Shown: piece after piece, positions 42,602 to 51,277 of the stretch
How positions within the stretch are numbered: position 1 is the stretch's first letter
How the letters are laid out: each line of letters opens with the position of its first letter
Assembly (NCBI GenBank): GCA_051744365.1
Contig: JBNJCX010000003.1
Span: 1-64,000, forward strand
DNA: 64,000 bases
Reading direction: 5' to 3'
Source of the DNA: Gudongella sp051744365
GTDB lineage: Bacteria; Bacillota; Clostridia; Tissierellales; Tissierellaceae
Program-made: the position numbers and the translations under genes
The notes under the pieces: model-generated
Told to the model about the DNA's origin: nothing
Database searches by the model: none
The model's input: only the letters and a program-made list of their open reading frames with translations

Positions 42602-43828
42602 TTAAAACAAATAAACTTCCCTCTCTTCTCCCTTGTCTATTCCTTCCTCGTGCTCCCTGATTACAATATAACCAGTGGAGCTGGAAAGGAGAGTGATCAT
42701 ACCGGATTTTCCAAAGCTCGGTGTTGCAAGGACTTTACCATTTTCTTCTCTCACAGTCACCATATGGTATGTTTCCTTTCCTGGTGATGAGGGGAAGTTG
42801 TGTGTTGTGGCAGCGGTGATTTTTCTTGTGATGCTCTCACTTCCCAGCAGCGAGAATACATAAGGCTCCACAATCGCTTTAAACACAACTATTGAGGATA
42901 CGGGATGTCCAGGCAATCCAACAATAAGCTTACCCTTTCCATCCCCTATAATGGTAGGCTTTCCTGGCTTGATCGAAAGTCCATGGGCAAGTACGCCCTT
43001 CCCCTGGAGGGCAGTTATGACCTTGTGGGTGTAGTCCCTTGTACCTACAGAACTTCCACCTGATAGCAACACCAGGTCCGCATTCTCCAGCGCATTTCTT
43101 ACACCTTCCATGAGGATATTGTAATCGTCCTTTATAATCTTCCGCCCTGTTACCTCGCCTCCAATATCCTCTATCATTGCTGACAGGGCATATGAGTTTA
43201 TATCTCTGATTTTGCCCATTTCCAACTCTTCATCAAGGTCTATTACCTCATCGCCGGTTGAGAGTATGTAGACCCTTGGCTTTTTTACAACCTTGACCAT
43301 CTTCCTTCCAAGGCTTGCAAGGACTCCCACTTCATTTGCCCCGATTATTCTTCCTGATTGAAGAACAACCTCTCCAGTCTCTATATCCTCGCCCTTGAGT
43401 ACCATATTCTCACCTTTGCTTATTGGCTTGAAAAGAAGTACAGTATCCTCATCCATCTTCTCCGTATTTTCAATCATAATCATACCTGTAGCGCCCCTTG
43501 GCATCATGCCACCTGTGGGCACATATACCGCCTGACCGCTCTTAACTCCATATTCAGGTGTTTCTCCCATACGGACCTCTCCCAGGATGTCCAAAATGCT
43601 TGGAATGGACTCGGTGGCTCCATGGCTGTCTTCCACAATGATTGCATATCCATCCACAGTTGACCTATCAAATTCAGGTACGTTTATATCAGAAACTATA
43701 TCCTCGGAAAGTACTCTTCCCCGGGACTGTAGTAAGCCTACCTCTTCAGTACCGACTTTATATTCTCCAAATTCCTTATCTATAAGCTCTCTGGCATCGT
43801 GGACCGATACCACCTTAAAGAATTCCAT
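42602..43828 (-). CDS. moeA: Molybdopterin molybdenumtransferase MoeA
   Basis: MoeA (408 residues) inserts molybdate or tungstate into adenylylated molybdopterin. Motifs are FDRSTVDGYAI (near residue 54), PTGGMMPRGATGMIMIE (near 107), GKIRDINSYAL, LLSGGSSVGTRDYTHKVI (near 253) and VGLPGHPVSSIVVF (near 295). Its start overlaps the end of the tupC-type ATPase gene by 14 bases, so metal import and metal insertion are translationally coupled. Together with the MoeA/PBP paralogue downstream it gives two insertases. Confidence 0.94.
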   Translation of the reverse strand: MEFFKVVSVHDARELIDKEFGEYKVGTEEVGLLQSRGRVLSEDIVSDINVPEFDRSTVDGYAIIVEDSHGATESIPSILDILGEVRMGETPEYGVKSGQAVYVPTGGMMPRGATGMIMIENTEKMDEDTVLLFKPISKGENMVLKGEDIETGEVVLQSGRIIGANEVGVLASLGRKMVKVVKKPRVYILSTGDEVIDLDEELEMGKIRDINSYALSAMIEDIGGEVTGRKIIKDDYNILMEGVRNALENADLVLLSGGSSVGTRDYTHKVITALQGKGVLAHGLSIKPGKPTIIGDGKGKLIVGLPGHPVSSIVVFKAIVEPYVFSLLGSESITRKITAATTHNFPSSPGKETYHMVTVREENGKVLATPSFGKSGMITLLSSSTGYIVIREHEEGIDKGEEREVYLF

Positions 43829-44459
43829 TTAATACCACCTTTCCTCTTTCCAGACAGACCACCTTGTGGCATAGCCTTCTTGATTGCTCAATATTATGAG
43901 TGATGATAACGACAGTGCACCCTTTCTGCTTCTGATATTCACTTAATGATTTTTCAATTTTTATAACTGATTCCGGATCAAGACTTGCCGTTGGCTCATC
44001 CAACAAGAGCAAGTCCGGCTCCATTACCATTGCTCTTGCCATTGCTACCTTCTGTGATTCTCCACCTGAAAGCTGATGGCCTTTTTTGTTCATTAAATCA
44101 TTTATTGAAAGAAGCTCACCGATTTCCCTGACCTTTTCCTGAATAGTAGCTCTATCTACCTTTCTCAAATTAAGAGGATAGGCAATGTTATCAAATACGC
44201 TTCTTCTAAAAAGATACGGCTTCTGGAAAACCAAGGTGGTTTTCAATTTTATATCTTCAGAGTAAACTTCGCCACCATAGGTAACTCGGCCCTCATATTT
44301 ATCTTCGAGTCCCCCAATAATATTTAAAAGTGTTGTTTTGCCGGAGCCGTTGGGCCCTGTAATCCCCGTAATAATCCCCTTTTCTATTATCAGTTCATCT
44401 ATATCCAAAACCATGTCATTCTGGTATCGTTTTCGCACGTTATAAATTCCAAGCTCCAT
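43815..44459 (-). CDS. tupC: Tungstate ABC transporter, ATP-binding protein
   Basis: This 214-residue ABC ATPase energises the importer. It has Walker A GPNGSGKTT (near residue 34), Q-loop TLVFQKPYLFRRSVFDNI, signature LSGGESQKVAMARAM (near 130) and Walker B LLLLDEPTASLD. It has no C-terminal TOBE domain, unlike ModC/WtpC, which agrees with the Tup type. AGGAGG before ATG at 44459 is the start. It begins one base after the permease gene ends. Confidence 0.93.
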   Translation of the reverse strand: MELGIYNVRKRYQNDMVLDIDELIIEKGIITGITGPNGSGKTTLLNIIGGLEDKYEGRVTYGGEVYSEDIKLKTTLVFQKPYLFRRSVFDNIAYPLNLRKVDRATIQEKVREIGELLSINDLMNKKGHQLSGGESQKVAMARAMVMEPDLLLLDEPTASLDPESVIKIEKSLSEYQKQKGCTVVIITHNIEQSRRLCHKVVCLERGKVVLNGIL

Positions 44460-44460
44460 G

Positions 44461-45150
44461 CTATTCCTCCTGACTGTAGGAATAAATAATGCTATGTATT
44501 CCAAATGAAATTATTAAAAGTATTGTTCCAAGAGCTATTGCCATGGGGTATTCTCCCATTGAGTTCATCATTGATATTGTGGTGGTAATAACACGGGTCT
44601 GCCCCTTGATATTACCACCTACAATCATTACAGCTCCAACCTCGGATATCGCCCTGGAAAAGGATGTTGCTATATTTACCAAAATATCAATTCTCAGTTC
44701 CCTGATTATTAAAATTACGCTGTCCCACCTGTTCCCACCCAGAGACTTTGCTACCTTATGTATTGCTACCCCTCTGTTTTTTGCCATACTGTATGTAAGC
44801 CCAAGTATCAGAGGAATCACCAAAATAGTCTGTGCGATTATCATTGCCTTTGGCGTATATAACAATCCCAGAAAACCAAGAGGCCCTCTTCTTGCCAGTA
44901 GAAGTGCAACTACCAGTCCAACTATTACCGAAGGTATGCTCATGGATGTATAGATTAGTCTTGAAATCGTCTTTTTACCTTTAAAATCCTTGATCCCAAG
45001 GTACACTCCAAAAGGAACAAAAAAAATGGCGGCAACAATTGTCGCACTGGTGGATACCAACAGGGACAACCAGATTACATCATAGACCTCAGGATCAAAT
45101 CTCAGCAAGAGTTGGAAAGCTTCAACAAATCCCTGCTTGATATACTCCAT
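44461..45150 (-). CDS. tupB: Tungstate ABC transporter, permease
   Basis: This 229-residue membrane protein has five to six transmembrane helices and the permease EAA-type loop that contacts the ATPase, KVAKSLGGNRWDSVILIIRELRIDIL. The segment FSRAISEVGAVMIVGGNIKGQTRVITTTI is typical of Tup/Wtp/Mod permeases. GGAGG eight bases before ATG at 45150 sets the start. It forms the channel for oxyanions delivered by the TupA lipoprotein. Confidence 0.93.
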   Translation of the reverse strand: MEYIKQGFVEAFQLLLRFDPEVYDVIWLSLLVSTSATIVAAIFFVPFGVYLGIKDFKGKKTISRLIYTSMSIPSVIVGLVVALLLARRGPLGFLGLLYTPKAMIIAQTILVIPLILGLTYSMAKNRGVAIHKVAKSLGGNRWDSVILIIRELRIDILVNIATSFSRAISEVGAVMIVGGNIKGQTRVITTTISMMNSMGEYPMAIALGTILLIISFGIHSIIYSYSQEE

Positions 45151-45180
45151 TGTCACCGCCTCCTTTCATATTAACTCTTT

Positions 45181-46074
45181 CTATTTGCTGTAATTCGGTA
45201 TAAACAGTGGCTCGCCGAATTCCTCGACGCCGAACTCAGATATCAGTTGCTGAGCCTTATCTGATATCAACCACTCTGCAAAGGCATTTCCGCCTTCGGC
45301 ATTTATTATATCTCCCTTGTCAGGGTTTACCGGTATTACGCCGTACTGGTTGAAGAGATTCTCATCCCCTTCTACATAGATCCGCAGATCCATTTCATCC
45401 TTAAGGGCAAGATATGTTGCTCTGTCTGTAAGGGTATAGCCTTGCATCTCATCAGCTATCTTAAGTACATCACCCATTCCTACACCAGCCTCGTTGTACC
45501 AGTCCCCGGAAGGCTCAATTCCTGCATCAGCCCAAAGAGCAAGCTCCTTTTTGTGGGTTCCCGAATCATCCCCTCTGGAGATAAACACAAGCTCATTTTT
45601 ATAGATTCTTTCAAGAGCCTCAGAAATGTTATCACCAGCTTCCAGTTGAGGATTTGCATCTGGTCCTACCAACACAAAGTCATTGTACATAACATCATGT
45701 CTAACGGTGCCATGTCCTTCCTCTACAAGCTGAAGTTCGTCTGACTTGGCATGAACCAAAAGCACATCAGCTTCTCCATCTCTTCCCATCTGAAGAGCAT
45801 TACCTGTACCGACTGCAATGGTCTTTACTTCAATCCCAGTGTCCTCAGTAAAAATCGGCAACAGGAAATCCAAAAGCCCTGAATCCTGGGTGCTTGTTGT
45901 GGTGGCCAGAATTATTGAGCTACCTTCAGCTGTCGGTTCTTCAGCTGGTTCCTCTACAGGTTCTTCTGATTCAGGTGGTTCAGCTGGTTCCTCAGGAGTT
46001 GTACTGCAGCCTGTTGCCAATGATAGGGTGAGCAAAAGGAGAAAAAGGTAAGTAAAACTCTTTTTCATAAACAT
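45181..46074 (-). CDS. tupA: Tungstate-binding lipoprotein
   Basis: TupA (about 298 residues) captures tungstate outside the cell with very high affinity. It has a lipoprotein signal ending in LATGC (Cys near residue 23), an acidic Pro/Glu linker (residues 27-50), and the Tup signature ILATTTSTQDSGLLDFLLPIF near 57, whose TTTS and TQDSG residues bind the oxyanion. FISRGDDSGTHKKELALW near 165 and VGMGDVLKIADEMQGYTLTDRATYLAL are also characteristic. The start could be ATG 46074 or ATG 46068. It is the first gene after the Tuco-type riboswitch. Confidence 0.94.
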   Translation of the reverse strand: MFMKKSFTYLFLLLLTLSLATGCSTTPEEPAEPPESEEPVEEPAEEPTAEGSSIILATTTSTQDSGLLDFLLPIFTEDTGIEVKTIAVGTGNALQMGRDGEADVLLVHAKSDELQLVEEGHGTVRHDVMYNDFVLVGPDANPQLEAGDNISEALERIYKNELVFISRGDDSGTHKKELALWADAGIEPSGDWYNEAGVGMGDVLKIADEMQGYTLTDRATYLALKDEMDLRIYVEGDENLFNQYGVIPVNPDKGDIINAEGGNAFAEWLISDKAQQLISEFGVEEFGEPLFIPNYSK

Positions 46075-46096
46075 CACGCTCCTTTACTTTGCGAGA

Positions 46097-46126
46097 CCAA
46101 AAAAGCAACCCAAAGAAAGGTTGCTT
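46097..46126 (-). terminator. Riboswitch expression-platform terminator before tupA
   Basis: AAGCAACC (46126-46119 on -) pairs with GGTTGCTT (46110-46103), followed by six T. It lies directly after the aptamer, so it can stop the tup operon when cofactor is bound and also end read-through from fdhD. Confidence 0.85.
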
Positions 46127-46133
46127 AATAAAC

Positions 46134-46226
46134 ATCTTCCTTTCCAAACGGGAGGTGTGGGGATTTCTCCTTTACCCAGCGGCATTGTTTCATGGCATAA
46201 GCTTTAGAAATCAATGCTCGGAAAAT
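46134..46226 (-). promoter_or_regulatory. Moco-family riboswitch aptamer, P3-less (Tuco) type
   Basis: The minus strand contains GCCATGA, GCCGCTGGGTAAAGGAG, CCTCCCGTTTGGAAAGG in the order of the molybdenum cofactor aptamer known before E. coli moaA (GCCGUGA, GCCACCAGGGCGAAGGA, CCUCCCGUAUCUGGAAAGG). The stem P3 between GCCATGA and GCCGC is reduced to about six bases, as in the variant linked with tungsten. Possible P1 pairs are ATTTTCC (46226-46220) with GGAAGAT (46140-46134). The 5' end overlaps the last codons of fdhD. The terminator at 46097-46126 follows. Confidence 0.85.
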
Positions 46227-46989
46227 TCGTATAGATATTCATTTTGTCTCCTCTTGCAAATCCCACCAGGGTTATACCCAGCTCCTTTGCCAGATCCACG
46301 GCCAATGACGTTGGCGCAGACCTTGAGATTACAATCGGTATTCCTCTTTTCGCCACCTTGATAAGGATTTCTGATGATATTCTCCCTGTAGTAAAAACCA
46401 TCTTATCCCCGAAGTCAAAGCCATTTATATGACCCCATCCAAGGATCTTGTCCAGCGCGTTATGTCTGCCTATGTCATCTCTATGTACCAGAATCTCTTC
46501 CTTATTGCATAGTGCACAGCTATGAACTCCTCCGGTGTCATTGAAAAGAGTACTCTTATTGTTGAAATCTCTCATTAATTGTAACACATTACCAGGGTAT
46601 ATTTCTACAATTTCCTTAATTTTCCTGATTTTTGTTGAATCCAGAACATTATAGAAAGATGTACCCTTTCCACAACCTGATGTTATTGTTCTTTTGCCTC
46701 TTAGCTTCTCTCTTAATGGTCTTTCCTCTATATCTGCCTCGATATAAATTGTTCCCTTCTCCTCGTCCAGATCCCTCTTTATAATTTCGTCAAAATCATC
46801 TATGAATCCTTCCGAAAGAAGAAATCCAACTGCAAGCTCTTCCAGATTTTCAGGAGTACATAGAAGAGTGATTATCTCCTGTTCATTAAGATATATGGTT
46901 AAGGGATACTCCCTTATGACCTGATCAATAAGTGTATCCCTCCTTTTCCCTTTGATTTTGATTATTTCTACATCCACCTTGTTCTTCAT
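46204..46989 (-). CDS. fdhD: Formate dehydrogenase accessory sulfurtransferase FdhD
   Basis: FdhD (261 residues) passes sulfur to the bis-molybdopterin cofactor of formate dehydrogenase, which activates the enzyme. Motifs are VGFLLSEGFID near residue 62, TSGCGKGTSF near 105 with the conserved Cys, GGVHSCALC near 155, RDDIGRHNALDKILG near 172 and TTGRISSEILIKVAKRGIPIVISRSAPTSLAVDLA near 205. The start at 46989 has GGAG six bases upstream and follows mobA by one base. Its 3' end doubles as the 5' part of the riboswitch that controls the next operon. Confidence 0.95.
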   Translation of the reverse strand: MKNKVDVEIIKIKGKRRDTLIDQVIREYPLTIYLNEQEIITLLCTPENLEELAVGFLLSEGFIDDFDEIIKRDLDEEKGTIYIEADIEERPLREKLRGKRTITSGCGKGTSFYNVLDSTKIRKIKEIVEIYPGNVLQLMRDFNNKSTLFNDTGGVHSCALCNKEEILVHRDDIGRHNALDKILGWGHINGFDFGDKMVFTTGRISSEILIKVAKRGIPIVISRSAPTSLAVDLAKELGITLVGFARGDKMNIYTNFPSIDF

Positions 46990-46990
46990 A

Positions 46991-47599
46991 TTATACTCCA
47001 TGTCCTTCATCCCTTTGCAGATATTCCTCTACATCCTCTTTTGTGTTGAGATTAAAGAACATATTCCATTCAGGACTGAATTCCCTGGCCGAATTCTCTG
47101 GCACATAGTCCACAGGATAGTCTCTTAGCATGGTATGCACAGCCCTTCTACCTGTTGAAAGGAATTTCTCGATCTCAACAGCAAGGTCCTTACCATAAAA
47201 GGCATTGAAGGGCTCAATCCATTCTCCGAATCTGGTTATGCATGCCATATGCCCTGATTTCTCTATCCTGCTCTTCATATAACTTATATACTCAATGTTG
47301 ACGGAGGGCATATCGCATGCCACAACATAAGAATATTGGGACCCTGCCTTTAAAAGACCTGCATGGATTCCTCCAAGGGGTCCCTTGTCCTCCATAACAT
47401 CTCCAGTTATTATATCTGCAAGTCCAATGTAATACTCAGGTTTATTTGTGACAATTACTATTTCGTCAAACTCCTCCCTGAGCTTCTGAATGATGCTATC
47501 GACAAGTCTTCTTTCCTGCAACCTGATCAGCTGCTTGTCAAAACCCATCCTTGTACTTTTACCACCTGCCAGTATTATGGCAGTACCAAATTTTTTCAT
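46991..47599 (-). CDS. mobA: Molybdenum cofactor guanylyltransferase
   Basis: MobA (202 residues) attaches GMP to molybdenum or tungsten cofactor to give the bis-MGD form used by formate dehydrogenase. The nucleotide-binding motif is IILAGGKSTRMGFDKQ near residue 8, with GPLGGIHAGL near 80 and VVACDMPSVN near 97. ATG at 47599 (GAGG seven bases upstream) replaces an earlier open-frame start at 47677. It lies between mog and fdhD in the maturation part of the fdh operon. Confidence 0.94.
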   Translation of the reverse strand: MKKFGTAIILAGGKSTRMGFDKQLIRLQERRLVDSIIQKLREEFDEIVIVTNKPEYYIGLADIITGDVMEDKGPLGGIHAGLLKAGSQYSYVVACDMPSVNIEYISYMKSRIEKSGHMACITRFGEWIEPFNAFYGKDLAVEIEKFLSTGRRAVHTMLRDYPVDYVPENSAREFSPEWNMFFNLNTKEDVEEYLQRDEGHGV

Positions 47600-47601
47600 G
47601 G

Positions 47602-48099
47602 CTAATCCTCTTTTCTTGCACACTCTGAATCCCTGCCTGTGAGTATTTCCAGACCATGATGAACGCTGTCCAGGCAAAATCCCAATGATTCCCTAACAGC
47701 CTTTGGGCTGCCGGGCAAGTTTATTATAAGGCTGTCATTTCTTATTCCCGCAGCTGCCCTTGAAAGCATTGCCCGGGGTGTAATTTGAAGGCTGAAGTAT
47801 CTTATGGCTTCAGTTATTCCCGGTGCCATCCTATCACAGACCTGGATGGTAGCCTCGGGGGTGATATCCCTTTTGCTGAATCCCGTCCCTCCTGTTGTGA
47901 GAATCAGATCAGCTCCAAGATTATCAGCCATGTTCTTCATTTCTTCCGCCAGGAGATCCTTTTCATCAGGCAGAATCACTTGCCTGATAACTTTATATCC
48001 CTTCTCCTGGACCATTTCCTTTATGACCGCTCCTGAGATATCCTCTCTGTCTCCAGCTGCACCTTTGTCGCTGGATGTAATGATTCCGACTTTAAACAT
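47602..48099 (-). CDS. mog: Molybdopterin adenylyltransferase (MoaB/Mog type)
   Basis: This 165-residue enzyme adenylylates molybdopterin before metal insertion by MoeA. Motifs are VGIITSSDKGAAGDREDISG at the N-terminus, DLILTTGGTGFSKRDITPEAT near residue 70 and SLIINLPGSPKAVRESL near 125. GGAGG before ATG at 48099 sets the start. It completes the chain from cyclic pyranopterin to bis-MGD, apart from the MPT synthase genes, which are elsewhere. Whether it is closer to MoaB or Mog is not certain. Confidence 0.92.
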   Translation of the reverse strand: MFKVGIITSSDKGAAGDREDISGAVIKEMVQEKGYKVIRQVILPDEKDLLAEEMKNMADNLGADLILTTGGTGFSKRDITPEATIQVCDRMAPGITEAIRYFSLQITPRAMLSRAAAGIRNDSLIINLPGSPKAVRESLGFCLDSVHHGLEILTGRDSECARKED

Positions 48100-48101
48100 A
48101 C

Positions 48102-48596
48102 TTAACCTCCCCATGGAAGAGTCATATATTCCTTCATTCTTCTATCGTATTCAAGCTTGAAAAGTCTCTCGTGACCTTCTTCCCATTTGTATAGCTTTTC
48201 AAAAATCTTTCTTATACCCTCATCGTCCGCATTCTGGGCTGCATTCTCATAAAATTCCTTAAAATCTTTTTCAATGAGGTAAGCCATTCTAAGGATAGTA
48301 AGATCAGGAATATCAGACTCCCTTAAGGTTGCCTCTATATGCTCTGATTCCTCACGGGATTTGAAAATGTCCTCTTCCCGATTCATTACCTCTTCACTGG
48401 TATCAAATGTCTCATTTTCAATATAGCTCTCCAGCTGCCTCTTAAGATATTCATAGTGCTCCATTTCAGTTTCAGCAAGTGTCTGGAAAAGCCTTTTAGT
48501 GGTTGCATTTGAAAATTTTTCAGCCTTTTCCTTAAAGAAATTACTTCCGTCAAGCTCCATTTGCATTGCATATCTCAATACCTGTTCGTATTTCAT
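48102..48596 (-). CDS. Rubrerythrin/ferritin-like diiron protein
   Basis: This 164-residue four-helix bundle has the spacing of rubrerythrin-type diiron ligands: YAMQMELDGSNFF near residue 13, ETEMEHYEYL near 46, IEKDFKEFYENAA near 112 and WEEGHERLF near 145. There is no rubredoxin domain. It sits directly after fdhA in the operon, 11 bases away, which suggests that it protects or supplies iron to the oxygen-sensitive selenoenzyme; that is an inference from context. GAGG lies eight bases before the ATG. Confidence 0.8.
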   Translation of the reverse strand: MKYEQVLRYAMQMELDGSNFFKEKAEKFSNATTKRLFQTLAETEMEHYEYLKRQLESYIENETFDTSEEVMNREEDIFKSREESEHIEATLRESDIPDLTILRMAYLIEKDFKEFYENAAQNADDEGIRKIFEKLYKWEEGHERLFKLEYDRRMKEYMTLPWGG

Positions 48597-48607
48597 CTTC
48601 TTCACCT

Positions 48608-51277
48608 CTATGCTTTCTCTAACCTTACAGCTGCTACCTTCAGCTCAGGAATCTTTGCTATATCGTCAATCGCACTGTTTGTGAGGATGTTTGCCTTGCC
48701 TTCGGTGTAGTGGAATGGCATAAATACAACTCCTTCATCTATTATATCAGTTACAAGGGCAGTTGTTTCGACCTCGCCACGTCTTGAGGTCAATTTTACT
48801 CGATCTCCATTTTCAATTCCCAACTTATTGGCCGTAGTCTCGTTTATTTCCACATATGAATGAGGAGCAAGCTTGTTCAGACCATCTTCTCTGCCGGTCA
48901 TTGTCATTGTATGATAATGATATAGTATTCTTCCTGTTGTCAGTATCAATGGATATTCATCTGATGTCACCTCTGCGCTTTCGACGTGCTCCGCAGGCAT
49001 AAACAATCCTCTTCCCCTTGCTATGGCAACCTTGTGCAGGTATTTTGTCCCCGGATGGTTTTCATCCAGTACGGGCCACTGTAGACTTTCATGCTCAAGC
49101 CTCTTATATGTCACTCCCCTGTATGATGGAGTCAGGGATGCGATTTCTGCCATTATTCTTGCAGGATGCGAATACCTTGTTAAATCGCCCATCCTGTTCA
49201 TGATATCCATAAGTATTATCCAGTCAGCCTTGGCTTCTCCAGGAGCCTCCACTGCTTTTCTCACCCTCTGGATTCTTCTTTCTGTATTTGTAAAAGTTCC
49301 GTTCTTTTCGGCAAATGCAGCTGCCGGCAGTACAACATCGGCCATCTCTGCAGTCTCTGTAAGGAATATATCCTGTACTACCATAAAATCTACATGCTCA
49401 AGGACCTTCCTTACATGGTTTGTATCAGGATCTGATACCATGGGGTTCTCACCCATGATGTAGAGCAGCTTGACCTGATCCTCCTCAATGGCCTTAAACA
49501 TCTCGGTTATGGTGAGACCTACCTTGTTTGAAAGCTTGCTTCCCCAGCTTTCGTTGAACTTGTCCAGAACCTCTGGCTTGAATACCTTCTGGTATCCCGG
49601 GAGATCTGCTGGTAGTCCTCCCATGTCGCATGCACCCTGTACATTGTTCTGTCCTCTCAGTGGGTTTACACCCGCTGATTCAACGCCTACGTTTCCGCAT
49701 AGCAGCGCCAGGTTAGATATACTCATTACTGCATGGGTTCCAGTTGTATGCTGGGTTACTCCCATGGTGTAGTATATCCCGGCCTTGGCAGCCTCACCAT
49801 AGATCGTAGCTGCCTCTATGATATCTTCAGGCTTAAGTCCACATATTTCAGCAACCCTTTCCGGGGTGTAGTCCTTTACAAGCCTCTTCAGCTCTTCGTA
49901 GTTTTCTGTTCTTTCCTCTATATAGCTACTATCCTGAAGTCCTTTTTCAATAATGACATGCATCAATCCATTAAGCAGGGCGATATTTGTACCTGGCTTC
50001 AGCTGAAGGAATACATCTGCGTATTCCGCCATCTCAATTCTTCTTGGATCTGCAACAATCATTTTTGCGCCGGCCTTTTTTGCCTGCTTCATTATTGCTC
50101 CGATTACCGGATGGTTTTCAGATGTATTTGATCCGATAATAAACATTGCATCTGTTCCCTTGATTTCCTGGATACTGTTAGTCATTGCTCCGCTTCCCAA
50201 TGTGATTGCAAGACCTGCAACCGTTGAAGCATGTCAGAGGCGGGCGCAATGGTCTATGTTGTTGGTTCCAAGTACAGACCTAAACAGTTTTTGAAACATG
50301 TAGTTGTCCTCATTTGTACATCTTGCCGAGGTAAGACCGGCAAAAGCTTCCGATCCAAAATCCTTCTTTAGCTGCTTCATCTTTGATGTTATTACATTAT
50401 AGGCCTCATCCCAGGTTGTCTCAGCCAGGACTCCGTCCTTTCTTACCAATGGTCTTGTCAGCCTGTCCGGATGTGCAAGGAAATTGTATGAGAATTTACC
50501 CTTTACGCAAAGAAGTCCTTCGTTGTGGGCATCAAATGCAGGCTGAATCTCTACTACCTTGTTCCCCTTTATCTTAAGATCAATCTGACAGCCTACTCCA
50601 CAGTATGAACAGGTCGTCCTTACTGTCTTGGTCTCCCAGTGTCTGAATCTTTCCTTGCTCCTTGGCTCAAGAGCCCCCACAGGGCAAACTGATACACAGT
50701 TGCCACAGGATACACAGGTTGAATTCTCAAGACCTTCGCCAAATGGTGTTGTTACAAGAGTTTCAAAGCCTCTGTTTTCAAAGCCAATGGCATTTGTACC
50801 CTGAAGCTCATCGCAAACCCTTACGCATAATCCGCAAAGAATGCATTTTCTGGCATCAAAGGTGTAGAAGGGATTTGTATCATCAAAATACGGCTTGCTC
50901 ATTTCCCATCTGTAGGTTCCTTCAGTTATACCGTATTCGTAGCAATAATCCTGCAGCTTGCAGTCCCCTGATTTCTCACAGGTCAGGCACTCCAGAGGGT
51001 GATTTGATATAAGCATATCCAGCAAATCCTGCCTTGCCTTGACCACCCTGTCGCTATGGGTGTGTATTACCATCCCTTCCCTAACCTGGGTGGTGCAAGC
51101 GGTATGAAGCTTACCCCAGCCTTCAACCTCAACTTGGCAAAGTCTGCAGGATCCAGAAGGTACAAGGCGCTCGTCATGACAGAGAGTCGGGATTTCAATG
51201 CCAATGTCGCTGCAGGCCTTAAGCACGGTTGTTCCTTTTTCCACATTGACAATTGTTCCATTTATTGTAACCTGCAT
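48608..51277 (-). CDS. fdhA: NAD-linked formate dehydrogenase catalytic subunit, selenocysteine-containing
   Basis: This is one gene of 889 residues read through TGA at 50234-50236 as selenocysteine 348 (IDHCARL-U-HASTVAGLA). Ordinary gene calling splits it at 50234/50200. The N-terminal 2Fe-2S domain has Cys near 33, 44, 47 and 61. The His-Cys 4Fe-4S motif is HPLECLTCEKSGDC. Two 4Fe-4S clusters are CILCGLCVRVC and CVSCGNCVSVCP. The catalytic domain's cluster is CSYCGVGC, and Sec ligates W or Mo. The C-terminal half carries the bis-MGD domains. It reversibly oxidises formate to CO2. It lies at the end of a nuoE/F/G-like set, like FdhF2-HylABC of Gottschalkia acidurici. Confidence 0.95.
50204..50222 (-). 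promoter_or_regulatory. SECIS element of fdhA
   Basis: Eleven bases after the TGA the mRNA folds GGTTGCA (50222-50216) with TGCAATC (50210-50204) around the loop GGTCT. The distance and the GGUC loop match the SECIS of E. coli fdhF, recognised by SelB. Confidence 0.92.
50234..50236 (-). other. Selenocysteine codon TGA of fdhA
   Basis: TGA lies in the family signature DHCARL-U-H and is followed by a well-formed SECIS hairpin; the downstream frame continues for 541 family-like codons. Confidence 0.95.

Noticed and set aside
48608..50200. Separate gene for the C-terminal part of formate dehydrogenase
   Set aside because: It lacks a ribosome binding site and starts inside the catalytic domain; it is the read-through part of Sec-fdhA.
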